Shown one piece after another: positions 46,601 to 53,847 of a DNA stretch of 64,000 nucleotides. This DNA is from Pedobacter lusitanus (GTDB taxonomy: Bacteria; Bacteroidota; Bacteroidia; Sphingobacteriales; Sphingobacteriaceae). Where the stretch lies: the NCBI RefSeq assembly GCF_040026395.1, contig NZ_CP157278.1:496001-560000 (forward strand), written 5' to 3'. The number at the start of each line of letters is the position of its first letter. The stretch's first letter is position 1. The position numbers and the translations under genes were made by a program. A model generated the notes under the pieces. That model was given only the letters and a program-made list of their open reading frames with translations. It did not search any database and was not told where the DNA came from.

Positions 46601-47158
46601 CTGACTGTTATAACCCAGATAAGAGAAAATCAGTACACCATTGCCAGGAACTTTAATCGCGTATTTCCCTGAAGGATCTGTGGTAGTTGCTATCGCAGAC
46701 TCTTTGAGTTTAATACTGACTCCCGGAATGCCCGTGCCTTTTTCATCTGTGACTGTACCTTTAACCAGGATGTCAGCCGAAGGTGCATTTTTTGGTCTGA
46801 TAACTACTAAATCATCATCCATTGCCTGGAATTTCAGGCCGGTACCCTGTAAAACAGAAGTCAGCGCATCAAAGACAAGAATATCTTTTTGCTTCAGGGT
46901 AATTTCCTTATCAAGCGGAAGGTCTTCTTCACTGTATAACAGCCGAAAGTTTCCTTTATTCTCCAGAATAACCAAAGCGTCCTTTAGTTTTACCTTCCGG
47001 ATATTTAAATCAATCTTTTTGTTTTGAGAGTAGCTGCTGGCAGACACCTGAAAACAAAATAGAAAAGACAAAACAAAGATCCAGTTTAGCATTAATAATA
47101 GTTTTTTTTTGGAAAAGTGGACACATAGAACTTTATTGCACAGTCCTTTTTTTTTCAT
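43646..47158 (-). CDS. susC: SusC/RagA family TonB-linked outer-membrane transporter
   Basis: The protein is 1170 residues with a signal peptide (LNWIFVLSFLFCFQVSASSYSQ), an STN domain (VKLKDALVILENKGNFRLLYS, residues about 50-120) that talks to FecR, a carboxypeptidase-like domain (VKGTVTDEKGTGIPGVSIKL, about 130-205), the SusC signature VVVGYGTQKK, a plug (LAGRLPGVTALQSSGEPGADG, IRIRGVNS) and a 22-strand barrel. The STN domain plus upstream sigma/FecR genes mark an inducible trans-envelope signalling system. Substrate is unknown, as no glycoside hydrolase is linked. A likely -7 element and a terminator-like hairpin lie directly upstream. Confidence 0.95.
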   Translation of the reverse strand: MKKKGLCNKVLCVHFSKKKLLLMLNWIFVLSFLFCFQVSASSYSQNKKIDLNIRKVKLKDALVILENKGNFRLLYSEEDLPLDKEITLKQKDILVFDALTSVLQGTGLKFQAMDDDLVVIRPKNAPSADILVKGTVTDEKGTGIPGVSIKLKESAIATTTDPSGKYAIKVPGNGVLIFSYLGYNSQEMPVNNRPLINVKLQENSQALTEIVVVGYGTQKKAVVSGAVTSVKGSDLAKTPTANLSNTLAGRLPGVTALQSSGEPGADGSTIRIRGVNSLGNNDALIVVDGVPNRAGGLERINPNDVESISVLKDASAAIYGSRAANGVILITTKQGKSGKPQLSYDFSYGLQQPTRTPKMSSSSQYAEILNELNIFSSDLPADQWAAASQAFQTTGAYKRPDNGNTVTAFYRPDEMQKFRDGSDPLRYPNTDWFKTTLKTWSPQQRHNLQLTGGAENIKYLVSLGYLDQDGYYKKSATGYKQYDLRINLEAAVSKYVTLTLGITGREEARNYPTVGAGDIFRMLMRGKPTEQEVWPNGLPGPDIEFGYNPYVITTDQTGYNRDQRDYFQSTGKIDIKVPGVEGLKITGTASIDKFAGRQKRWQTPWTLYYWDKKTFEADGVTPLLKGSVRSERTDASLSETAGAQLAINLMGMATYDKKIGDHTFNLMAGVTREKVNNDGFNATRRYFLSTALQQLVAGSDKEQTVGNPTDGPNNLFNRARLSYFGRVGYNYKEKYLAEFLWRADGSYIFPQDRRFGFFPGISAGWRVSEEAFFKDHVKFINNLKIRASWGQMGAEAYFGDALAEYQYLSTMGFGNYIINNQYSQTLTENRVPNLDFGWEVANNANIGLDASFLNNKLSFEFDYFYNKRTKILISRGSSIPGSSGITDKLPPVNLGKVNNKGFEFKLSYNDHAGDLGYGISVNGGYSKNKIIFWDETPGAPAWQQSTGMPTGTDLIYEYIGVFKDAAEIKANTINYSALTNNLLPGDMKFRDVNGDGKIDGDDRIRSDKTSTPTFTGGINLSLQYKNFDFSALIQGASGGVQIVGLTESGDIGNFLEWSYKNRWTIDNPSSEFPRLSNRGKTYYTDFNNAGRNTYWLRSNNYVRLKNVEIGYTLPGEWCKKAGFSALRVYVNGLNLITLDKIGIWDPESTNSSAQYYPQARVINTGIKATF

Positions 47159-47172
47159 AGATTTGTGAATTT

Positions 47173-47180
47173 CAAAGTTA
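47173..47180 (-). promoter_or_regulatory. Candidate -7 promoter element for susC
   Basis: Read on the minus strand, taactttg matches TAnnTTTG and lies 14 bases ahead of the SusC start. A 7-bp inverted repeat GTAGTGT-T-ACACTAC at 47196-47210 sits just upstream. The placement would give SusC its own promoter, possibly used by the ECF sigma. Confidence 0.35.
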
Positions 47181-47224
47181 AAAATCTGATAAACTGTAGT
47201 GTTACACTACGGATTGGAAGGTTG

Positions 47225-47260
47225 AAAAGGGAGGGAATGTTGGCGCATTTACTCCCTTTT
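47225..47260 (-). terminator. Hairpin between fecR-like and susC genes
   Basis: A 9-bp stem (aaaagggag at 47225-47233 with its complement at 47252-47260) lies immediately downstream of the FecR stop and ends in a T-run on the minus strand. It would separate the regulatory pair from the transporter genes, or attenuate read-through. Confidence 0.5.
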
Positions 47261-47262
47261 TT

Positions 47263-48315
47263 TTAGTAGATGATCACGTCATGTGGTTTAAGATTAAAGG
47301 TGAAGGGTTTGATTAACTGCATCGCCGTCAGGGCTTCTTTAATATTTTCATTTTTAAAGACTCCGGTAAAACGGTATGATTTTGATTTTTGTGAATTAAG
47401 ATGAATTCTGATATTAAACCAGCGTTCTAATCTTGGCTTTAAATCTTCGAATGATTCATTATGGAATACCAGGGTGTTATTTTTCCATGATACTTCTTCA
47501 ATATATTCTTCATTACCAATTTTTACCGGAACAATATGTTCTATCATCAGCTTAATATCCTGATGATCCATCTTCATTACTCCTTCTTTATCATCTTCCA
47601 GAACAAATTTTTCCAAAGGATTTAAGATGATCTTTTGCGCTGCCCGTTCATTTACAGAGAGCTCTATAGAACCACGTAATAAAGTGGCTACAGATTTTTT
47701 ATCAACCGGATAGGCTTTAACATTAAATGCTGTTCCAAGGACTTTGATAGAAATTTTATCTGTACGCACAATGAACGGATGTGACTGATGGTGGGCCACA
47801 TCAAAAAAAGCTTCACCGGTTAAATGAACAACACGTACATTTTTCTCATTGATATTATCATTGTAAGATAATTTACTGTCTGCATTAAGCCATACCACAG
47901 TACCATCGGGCAGTTTTACATTTTTGCGTACTGCCTTACCTGCAATAATCTGTGTATTAAAACTCTCAGTATCATTATGGCTGAAGTAAAACAAACCCGC
48001 AAAAAACACGACACATAAAGCCAGTACAATTCTTGACAGATATTTATATTGCCGGACAGGTGGTACCGGATGTTCTTCTTCCGCTACAATCAGTTCATCA
48101 TAAAATTTAAGTTTGTGACATTGATAAATCCGGTCTATATCCGGGCAACTCTGTGGCCCGTCTTCACTATTTAACCAGATTTGTTTAAGGACCTCATCGT
48201 AATAAACAGAATCAGGGAAGCGATTAATCAGCTCATTCAGCTCTTCCAATTCATATGGGTTAGCTTCACCAGCCATTTTACGAGCTAATAATTCTATAAT
48301 TCTGCTTCTGTTCAT
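47263..48315 (-). CDS. FecR family anti-sigma factor
   Basis: The start is placed at ATG 48315 (MNRSRIIELLARKMAG); the longer frame from 48387 adds residues that do not resemble the family. The cytosolic N-terminal part (about 1-90) holds the sigma factor, then one membrane segment (LSRIVLALCVVFFAGLFYF), then the periplasmic FecR domain (VKLPDGTVVWLNADSKLSY, VHLTGEAFFDVAHHQSHPFIVRT, IKVLGTAFNVKAY) and the C-terminal secretin/STN-like part (FEDLKPRLERWFNIRIHL). It relays the SusC ligand signal and releases the sigma factor encoded upstream. Confidence 0.92.
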   Translation of the reverse strand: MNRSRIIELLARKMAGEANPYELEELNELINRFPDSVYYDEVLKQIWLNSEDGPQSCPDIDRIYQCHKLKFYDELIVAEEEHPVPPVRQYKYLSRIVLALCVVFFAGLFYFSHNDTESFNTQIIAGKAVRKNVKLPDGTVVWLNADSKLSYNDNINEKNVRVVHLTGEAFFDVAHHQSHPFIVRTDKISIKVLGTAFNVKAYPVDKKSVATLLRGSIELSVNERAAQKIILNPLEKFVLEDDKEGVMKMDHQDIKLMIEHIVPVKIGNEEYIEEVSWKNNTLVFHNESFEDLKPRLERWFNIRIHLNSQKSKSYRFTGVFKNENIKEALTAMQLIKPFTFNLKPHDVIIY

Positions 48316-48418
48316 AAAGACTGCCGCGATGATTTTATATTGGTTAGTGTATATAAGACAATATATATCAGGAAACTCCCTAGTCAATTATGAAATATTT
48401 TTAAAAATATAAAAAAGC

Positions 48419-48985
48419 TTACATGAGATTAAATTCAACCTTAAGAATAGCAGTCAGTTTTTTGACTGCTGTTACCAGGTGAGCATCAACTGTTTTTGTA
48501 GAAATATTTAAAATCTCGGCCGTTTCCTTATAACTCAGGCCATCTTCCTTGATCAGTTTAAAAACCAGCTTACACCGGTTTGGCAATGCTTCAGTAGCCT
48601 GCTCCAGTTTTCTTTTCAGCTCATCATTAATTAATATTTGTTCCGGGTTGAGTGTATCCAGCACAATCTGAATTTCAATATCCTCTAAAAAGATCAGCTC
48701 TCTTCTGGAATGTTTATTCAATGAATTTAAACAGAGATTTTTTGCAATTACAAATGCGTAAACCTTAATATTCTGTACTTCCGGCAACTTAGCCCTGTTT
48801 TTCCAGAGCGTAATCATAACGTCATTGGCAACCTCTTCGGCCATTTCCCTGGATTTTAACAGACAATGACAAAAGCGATATAAAGCAGGAAACATGTTTT
48901 TGAAAAGCTTTTCATAGGCATTTTCACTGTTGTATAAGGCTATATCACAGATCAGGCTGGTCAGGTCTGCAGGTGGTTTAGGCAT
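48419..48985 (-). CDS. RNA polymerase ECF sigma-70 factor (Sus-locus regulator)
   Basis: The 188-residue protein has sigma region 2 (LFKNMFPALYRFCHCLLKSREMAEEVANDVMITLWKNR, with IKVYAFVIAKNLCLNSL) and region 4 (LPNRCKLVFKLIKEDGLSYKETAEILNISTKTVDAHLVTAVKKLT). This is the usual Bacteroidota sigma that sits with FecR and SusC. It is the first gene of the locus and would activate susC and its downstream genes when FecR releases it. Confidence 0.93.
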   Translation of the reverse strand: MPKPPADLTSLICDIALYNSENAYEKLFKNMFPALYRFCHCLLKSREMAEEVANDVMITLWKNRAKLPEVQNIKVYAFVIAKNLCLNSLNKHSRRELIFLEDIEIQIVLDTLNPEQILINDELKRKLEQATEALPNRCKLVFKLIKEDGLSYKETAEILNISTKTVDAHLVTAVKKLTAILKVEFNLM

Positions 48986-49119
48986 CGGGGATATATTTGG
49001 TTAATTCAAATTTAACAATTTAACCATACCATCCAAATCTGAATACCAAACATGAAAATGTTTTTTGATTCAGTAATAGTCTTATTTCATTTTTGTTCCG
49101 GGATTTACAGCGCAGCTTA

Positions 49120-49641
49120 TCAGTTATAGCAAGGCTCACTAAACTCTTTCTGAGTGGAATGCTGATTGTTTTTTTGACCGATACTTTCGAAATAATAGAA
49201 AAACATAGCCTTAACATCCTGACTCATAGGTTCGGTACCATTAATCCATGAGGATAAACTCAGTTTATCAATGCCTGTATCACGGTTAATATCTTTGAGT
49301 TTGACATCCAGGGTTAACATTTTGTTGTTGATCCATTCAGGCTCAACATTATCAGCTACGGCTGGCGTATAGGCAATAGGATGAACAGTTACTGGTATAT
49401 CAGTCAGGAATCTTTCAAAAAGATCTTTAGTCAGGGTAATCAATTTGGGGATTTCGGCAAGATTGTCCTTTCTGCATTTCCACTGCCGGGTTTTTACTTT
49501 TAAGGCTGATGATTTGGCTGTAATTATTTCAAAACTAATATTAAGCTGGGTCAAATATTGTTTGGCTCCTTCTTCCAGCCTGAGCAGGTCTATATGCCTG
49601 ACAATTCCTACTAACTTATAAATGTTTTTAATTATCTCCAT
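49120..49641 (-). CDS. Hypothetical protein with possible helix-turn-helix
   Basis: This 173-residue protein has no signal peptide. Around residues 125-150 the segment INRDTGIDKLSLSSWINGTEPMSQDVKAMF has the spacing of a helix-turn-helix, resembling DNA-binding repressor-like domains. The N-terminal half contains mixed alpha-beta elements (LEEGAKQYLTQLNISFEIITAKSS). The family is not recognised, and it is transcribed alone with a long empty upstream region. Confidence 0.5.
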   Translation of the reverse strand: MEIIKNIYKLVGIVRHIDLLRLEEGAKQYLTQLNISFEIITAKSSALKVKTRQWKCRKDNLAEIPKLITLTKDLFERFLTDIPVTVHPIAYTPAVADNVEPEWINNKMLTLDVKLKDINRDTGIDKLSLSSWINGTEPMSQDVKAMFFYYFESIGQKNNQHSTQKEFSEPCYN

Positions 49642-50000
49642 CTTATAATTCCCAAAGGGATTTTTAGTTCCTCATCCCACCGTTAACTATATTTATCAAT
49701 TATTAATGGCAAACTACTCTAAATTTATCATTTTAGCAAAAAAAAGCCATACAACTGTCATTAACAAATGTACAGCCCGTTTGTTCGCTGTATTTTTAAA
49801 ATAATGATACTGTTTTCTCAGTTATATATTTACACATATAGTTAACCCACTTGTCTTTACGCTCATTATCAGGAGTAAAAAAACGGTTTTAAATGCCATA
49901 ATTTCATTGAAATATAATTGTGATTTTTCTGTTTTCAATAGTAGTTCCGGAGCACTGTCCTGATATAATCTGTTACAAGTTACCTTAAGGCTGTTTCATT
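49642..50000. other. Intergenic region, nothing recognised
   Basis: This 359-base AT-rich stretch between two minus-strand genes contains no open frame of note, no hairpin terminator and no RNA gene that I can recognise. It presumably carries the upstream gene's promoter. Confidence 0.4.
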
Positions 50001-51476
50001 TTATTTTGCACAATTTTCTGGTTTTGCTTCTATATTCAGCAGCTCATCTGACACCCGGAGCTTCTCAGGCTGACTATCCGCAGTAACTTTATCTGGTAAC
50101 AGAAAGAGAAACAAACTCACAAAGAGCAGCATAATTACATTGACTGCTGTAGCCGTCTGATAAGCGGCTAAATATGCCTGCAGGGTTCCGGCTTTTCCAA
50201 GTATATAAAAGAAAACCCCTCCTACTATACCTATTCCAAATGCAATCGCCGTTTGCTGGAAGGTGGAGAAAGTGCCCGAAGCTGCTCCGGCAAATCTGGA
50301 AGGGATACTTTTCAGCGCCATAGTTAGTAAAGAAGGTAATACAGAGCCGCAACCTGTACCGTAGATAAATAAGACCGGTAACAACACACCACGGTTTACA
50401 TCGCCTGATTGAAAGAAAATGATATGAAAGAGGAGAGAAATGATCATAATCATTACCCCGGTCTGCAAAATCTTTTTGCCATATACAGGGATCATCCGGA
50501 TAGACAACACTGAAGCAATTACATATCCTATACCCTGAAAAACAAAGAATATACCTGTTTCTGATGAACTGATGCCAAAGCCGGTCTGAAATAAAACGGC
50601 ATTAATTAAAAAATAAGAATCCTGTGCCATGAAATAAAACAGCACAGCACACAGGCCTATATTAAAATCTTTGTAACGGAATAACTCCATATTGATCAGC
50701 GGTCCTTTTCCTTTAAAGGATTTTTTCTTTTGATCATATAAAAAGATAAATAATAAAGCAATTGATATGATCATTAATATCAAACTCCATAAAGGCCATC
50801 CCAGTTCTGCCCCCCGGATTAATGGATAGATCAATCCAACCAGTCCCAGGGTCAATAGAATTACACCGGAATAATCAAATTTCCCCGTCTTTTCAACAAC
50901 TGTATTTTTTAAAAACTTACCGGCCAGAAAGGCGAAAGTAATACCCAAAGGAAGATTAATCAGAAAAATCAGGCGCCAGCCCTCCACAAAGAAATGTGTA
51001 TCGGGTAATATGCCACCCAGAAACTGGCCTATTACAGAGGCCGAACCTGCGATGCTGCCGTATATCCCCAGCGCTTTAATTCTTTCTTTGTGCGTAGGGA
51101 AAAGTATCTGAATAGAGGCAATTCCCTGTGGCACCATAAACGCTGCACTGATCCCCTGGATAAACCGGGCTGTATTTAACTGAAAAGCCGTCTGAGAAAT
51201 TCCGCAGAGCAGAGAGGCTAAAGTAAAGAACAGCATAGAAATGATGAATACCTTTTTTCTACCGTAGTAATCTCCTGCCCTGCCGCCGGTAATCAGAAAT
51301 GCAGCATAGCCAAGAAGGTACAATGCAATGACCAGCTGAATATCTCCGTCTGTTCCATGAATGCCCTTCTTGATCGAAGGGACTGCTACATTGACTATGA
51401 AAATATCAATAACGGATAAAAATATGGACGAAGACAGGATAATTAATAATATCCATTTGGAAATCTGCTTGCTCAT
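50001..51476 (-). CDS. MFS transporter, DHA2 (EmrB/QacA-type) drug exporter
   Basis: The protein is 491 residues and has the 14-membrane-segment pattern of DHA2 exporters. Motif C-like segments (LGIYGSIAGSASVIGQFLGGIL) and the A-like loop GGRAGDYYGRKKVFI are present, as is the N-terminal LSVIDIFIVNVAVPSI. These proton antiporters export hydrophobic drugs and dyes. It is divergent from an HxlR-family regulator 105 bases away, a common arrangement for a self-regulated efflux unit. Confidence 0.9.
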   Translation of the reverse strand: MSKQISKWILLIILSSSIFLSVIDIFIVNVAVPSIKKGIHGTDGDIQLVIALYLLGYAAFLITGGRAGDYYGRKKVFIISMLFFTLASLLCGISQTAFQLNTARFIQGISAAFMVPQGIASIQILFPTHKERIKALGIYGSIAGSASVIGQFLGGILPDTHFFVEGWRLIFLINLPLGITFAFLAGKFLKNTVVEKTGKFDYSGVILLTLGLVGLIYPLIRGAELGWPLWSLILMIISIALLFIFLYDQKKKSFKGKGPLINMELFRYKDFNIGLCAVLFYFMAQDSYFLINAVLFQTGFGISSSETGIFFVFQGIGYVIASVLSIRMIPVYGKKILQTGVMIMIISLLFHIIFFQSGDVNRGVLLPVLFIYGTGCGSVLPSLLTMALKSIPSRFAGAASGTFSTFQQTAIAFGIGIVGGVFFYILGKAGTLQAYLAAYQTATAVNVIMLLFVSLFLFLLPDKVTADSQPEKLRVSDELLNIEAKPENCAK

Positions 51477-51580
51477 AAACTGTTTTTATAGGTTTGATTA
51501 ATCGAATATGGTTAACTTTACAGTTCAAAGATGAAAGCACTATTTTTGTTAAACAAGTAGTTTGCCGGACAGTACCAAGT

Positions 51581-51964
51581 ATGGAAAATAATACTAATGA
51601 TGACCCTCAGGAGGTTATAAAACAAGAAAATCACGAACAGCCGGAAGATAACTGTCCGATGACAAATGCATGGAAGATTATTGGTGGAAAATGGAAACTG
51701 CTTATACTAAATGCAATCAGTCAGGAATGTCCTGCCAGATTTGGCGAACTGAGAAAAAAAATGCAGGATATTACGCAGACCACACTAACTGCGCAACTGC
51801 GCGAACTGGAGCGTGACGGCATTCTATCCAGAAAAATCTATGCAGAATCACCACCCAGGGTAGAATATAAATTGACAGAACTGGGTAAAACCCTGATTCC
51901 GGTTATGCAGGTCTTATCAGACTGGGGCAATAATTATTGTAAGGTGACTAAAGCAAATTCATAA
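51581..51964 (+). CDS. HxlR family winged-helix transcriptional regulator
   Basis: I choose ATG 51581 (MENNTNDDPQ); an upstream TTG at 51494 is unsupported. The core is NCPMTNAWKIIGGKWKLLILNAISQECPARFGELRKKMQDITQTTLTAQLRELERDGILSRKIYAESPPRVEYKLTELG, a clear HxlR winged helix with the N-terminal cysteine that senses thiol-active compounds in several members. It probably controls the adjacent exporter gene. Confidence 0.9.
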   Translation: MENNTNDDPQEVIKQENHEQPEDNCPMTNAWKIIGGKWKLLILNAISQECPARFGELRKKMQDITQTTLTAQLRELERDGILSRKIYAESPPRVEYKLTELGKTLIPVMQVLSDWGNNYCKVTKANS

Positions 51965-52296
51965 TACATTCCCGTTTAAAAACATCAGCTTGATCTGTAC
52001 CTGCTTTATAGCAGGTAGAGGGCACAAGTGTTTAAGTCAGGTCAGTCATCTGTGTTGGTATAGGGTTGGTATACCCCCGGGGTATACCAACCCTATACCA
52101 ACACAGATCTCTTACACCTCTCTGACTTCTCTTCTTTTTAACAGTCTTTTCCTATGATCCGGGAATAACCCGCTCCTGGAAAAAGACTGCCTTCTTCTCT
52201 TTTTAATATCAATTGATATTTATTTAATTAAATAACACTCAAATAATATAGCTTTAATATAAATCAAGTCTATTTACTGAAATATTAAATCAACCT
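51965..52296. other. Intergenic region holding the long palindrome
   Basis: Apart from the palindrome at 52048-52108, this 332-base region contains a C/T-rich stretch (about 52105-52210) and an AT-rich 3' end next to the nuclease gene. No open frame or RNA gene is recognised. Confidence 0.4.
52048..52108. repeat. Perfect 30-bp-arm inverted repeat with one-base centre
   Basis: Arms 52048-52077 and 52079-52108 are exactly complementary around C52078. The centre is GC-rich (cccccgggg) and each arm contains two copies of the word ttggtata. With almost no loop in DNA, it would form a cruciform or, in RNA, a hairpin with a few unpaired centre bases. It sits 84 bases after the HxlR gene and 189 before the nuclease gene. 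It may end the HxlR transcript, but it has no immediate T-run. Confidence 0.85.
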
Positions 52297-53685
52297 ATGA
52301 AATTTAGAAATCTACTATTTGCCGGCTGTTTGTCGCTGGTATTCGCATCTTGTGCTAAAGACACGATGCAGGAACTTAGTCCGGTTAATCAAAACCAGGC
52401 AGGAATTAAAAGTGCAGCTGTTCAGGCTACCACTACCATTACCGAAGATTTCGAGACAGGAACCAAAGGCGCTTATGCTGCCGCTGATGTAACTCTGACT
52501 ACAGGTTCATGGAATCTGGATGATGCACTGATCGGATCAACTGCAGCGGATGTAAAATCAGGTTCAAAGTCTGTACGTATTCGCAACACAGGTATCCTGA
52601 GTATGAATTTTAATGTCAGCAGCCCGACATCAGTGTCAGTTAAACATGCGGTATACGGAACTGATAACTCCTCAACCTGGCAGTTATGGGTGTCAGCAGA
52701 TAATGGAAGTACTTATTCACAAGTAGGCTCTACTGTGACTTCATCATCAAGCCAGCTGGCTACTGCAACATTTACGGTAACTAAAACAGGTAATCTGACT
52801 TTTGAAATCCGTAAAATATCAGGCGGTACAGCCCGTATTAACATTGATGATATCAGCTTTATTACAGGTGGTACAACTCCTACTGATCCGGGTACTGATC
52901 CTGGAACCGGTACACCTGGCGGCAATACAACTGATAACAATAACTTATTGCTTGGAAATCCAACCAATGCTCAGCCAAGTATTAATTCGACGGCTAATTA
53001 CCTGATGGATCAGACTTATTTTACTGAATCCTACAACAGAGATAAAGGCACACCAAACTGGGTATCATGGCATGTCAGCAGTACCGATCTGGGCAGCACG
53101 TCACGTTCTGATAACTTCAGAGCGGATGTTAATTTACCTTCCGGCTGGTACGCAGTAGGAAGCTCAAGTTATTCAGGTTCAGGTTTTGACCGTGGTCACA
53201 ACTGTCCTTCAGGAGACAGAACTTCAAGCAGTACTGCAAATTCTGCAACATTCCTGATGACCAATATGATTCCTCAGGCACCTAAAAACAATCAGCAAAC
53301 CTGGGCAAATCTTGAAAACTATACCCGCTCACTGGTCAATGCCGGTAACGAAGTATACGTAGTGATGGGTTCTTACGGATCAGGTGGAACAGGTTCAAAC
53401 GGATATGTAACTACTATTGATGGTGGAAAAGTGAATGTACCTTCACGTGTCTGGAAAGTTATCGTGGTTATTCCTGATGGTAATAATGATCTTTCGCGTA
53501 TTACCAGTTCAACACGTGTGATTGCTGTGGATACACCAAATGATCAGGGCACTGTGAATGCAGACTGGAAACAATATCTGACTACCGTGAGAGCTATCGA
53601 ATCAGCTGCAGGAGTTAATATTATGTCTAACGTAAGCCAAAGTATACAGGATGTGATTGAGGCCCGTACCGATTCGGGATCTTAA
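52297..53685 (+). CDS. DNA/RNA non-specific endonuclease (NUC1-type), lipoprotein
   Basis: The lipobox VFASC gives Cys19. An N-terminal jelly-roll/MAM-like domain (about 45-190: ITEDFETGTKGAYAAADVTL, SGSKSVRIRNTGILSMNF, TARINIDDISFITGG) is joined by a T/P/G/D-rich linker to the nuclease domain (about 220-460). The catalytic motif is GFDRGHNCPSGDR with His301, and the metal-binding Asn is in LMTNMIPQ. This beta-beta-alpha metal nuclease probably degrades extracellular DNA and RNA. It is monocistronic with a terminator downstream. Confidence 0.9.
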   Translation: MKFRNLLFAGCLSLVFASCAKDTMQELSPVNQNQAGIKSAAVQATTTITEDFETGTKGAYAAADVTLTTGSWNLDDALIGSTAADVKSGSKSVRIRNTGILSMNFNVSSPTSVSVKHAVYGTDNSSTWQLWVSADNGSTYSQVGSTVTSSSSQLATATFTVTKTGNLTFEIRKISGGTARINIDDISFITGGTTPTDPGTDPGTGTPGGNTTDNNNLLLGNPTNAQPSINSTANYLMDQTYFTESYNRDKGTPNWVSWHVSSTDLGSTSRSDNFRADVNLPSGWYAVGSSSYSGSGFDRGHNCPSGDRTSSSTANSATFLMTNMIPQAPKNNQQTWANLENYTRSLVNAGNEVYVVMGSYGSGGTGSNGYVTTIDGGKVNVPSRVWKVIVVIPDGNNDLSRITSSTRVIAVDTPNDQGTVNADWKQYLTTVRAIESAAGVNIMSNVSQSIQDVIEARTDSGS

Positions 53686-53704
53686 TTTAACTGATTTATA
53701 CCTG

Positions 53705-53740
53705 AAAGGAGGATATGGCTATATAGCTGTATCCTCCTTT
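53705..53740 (+). terminator. Terminator after the nuclease gene
   Basis: An 11-bp stem aaaggaggata (53705-53715) pairs with 53730-53740 and ends in a T-run, 19 bases after the nuclease stop. Confidence 0.8.
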
Positions 53741-53774
53741 TTATTTATCAGCATGATTCAAAACATCTTTTTGT

Positions 53775-53829
53775 TACTAATATTTTTAGTATTATATTTG
53801 TTGTACCGGCTTTTTTTAGCATACATTTG
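53775..53829 (+). promoter_or_regulatory. Candidate promoter and operator of the dinB-dnaE operon
   Basis: The inverted repeat TACTAA-N5-TTAGTA spans 53775-53791. Two elements matching TAnnTTTG follow: tatatttg near 53793-53800 and tacatttg at 53822-53829, 18 bases from the ATG at 53848. An SOS-type repressor site ahead of a translesion operon is a reasonable guess, but the regulator is not in the window. Confidence 0.4.
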
Positions 53830-53847
53830 TAAACACTAAAACATTTT

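Noticed and set aside
52048..52108. Insertion-sequence end or transposon terminal repeat
   Set aside because: There is no transposase gene on either side and the two arms are adjacent, not separated by a cargo.
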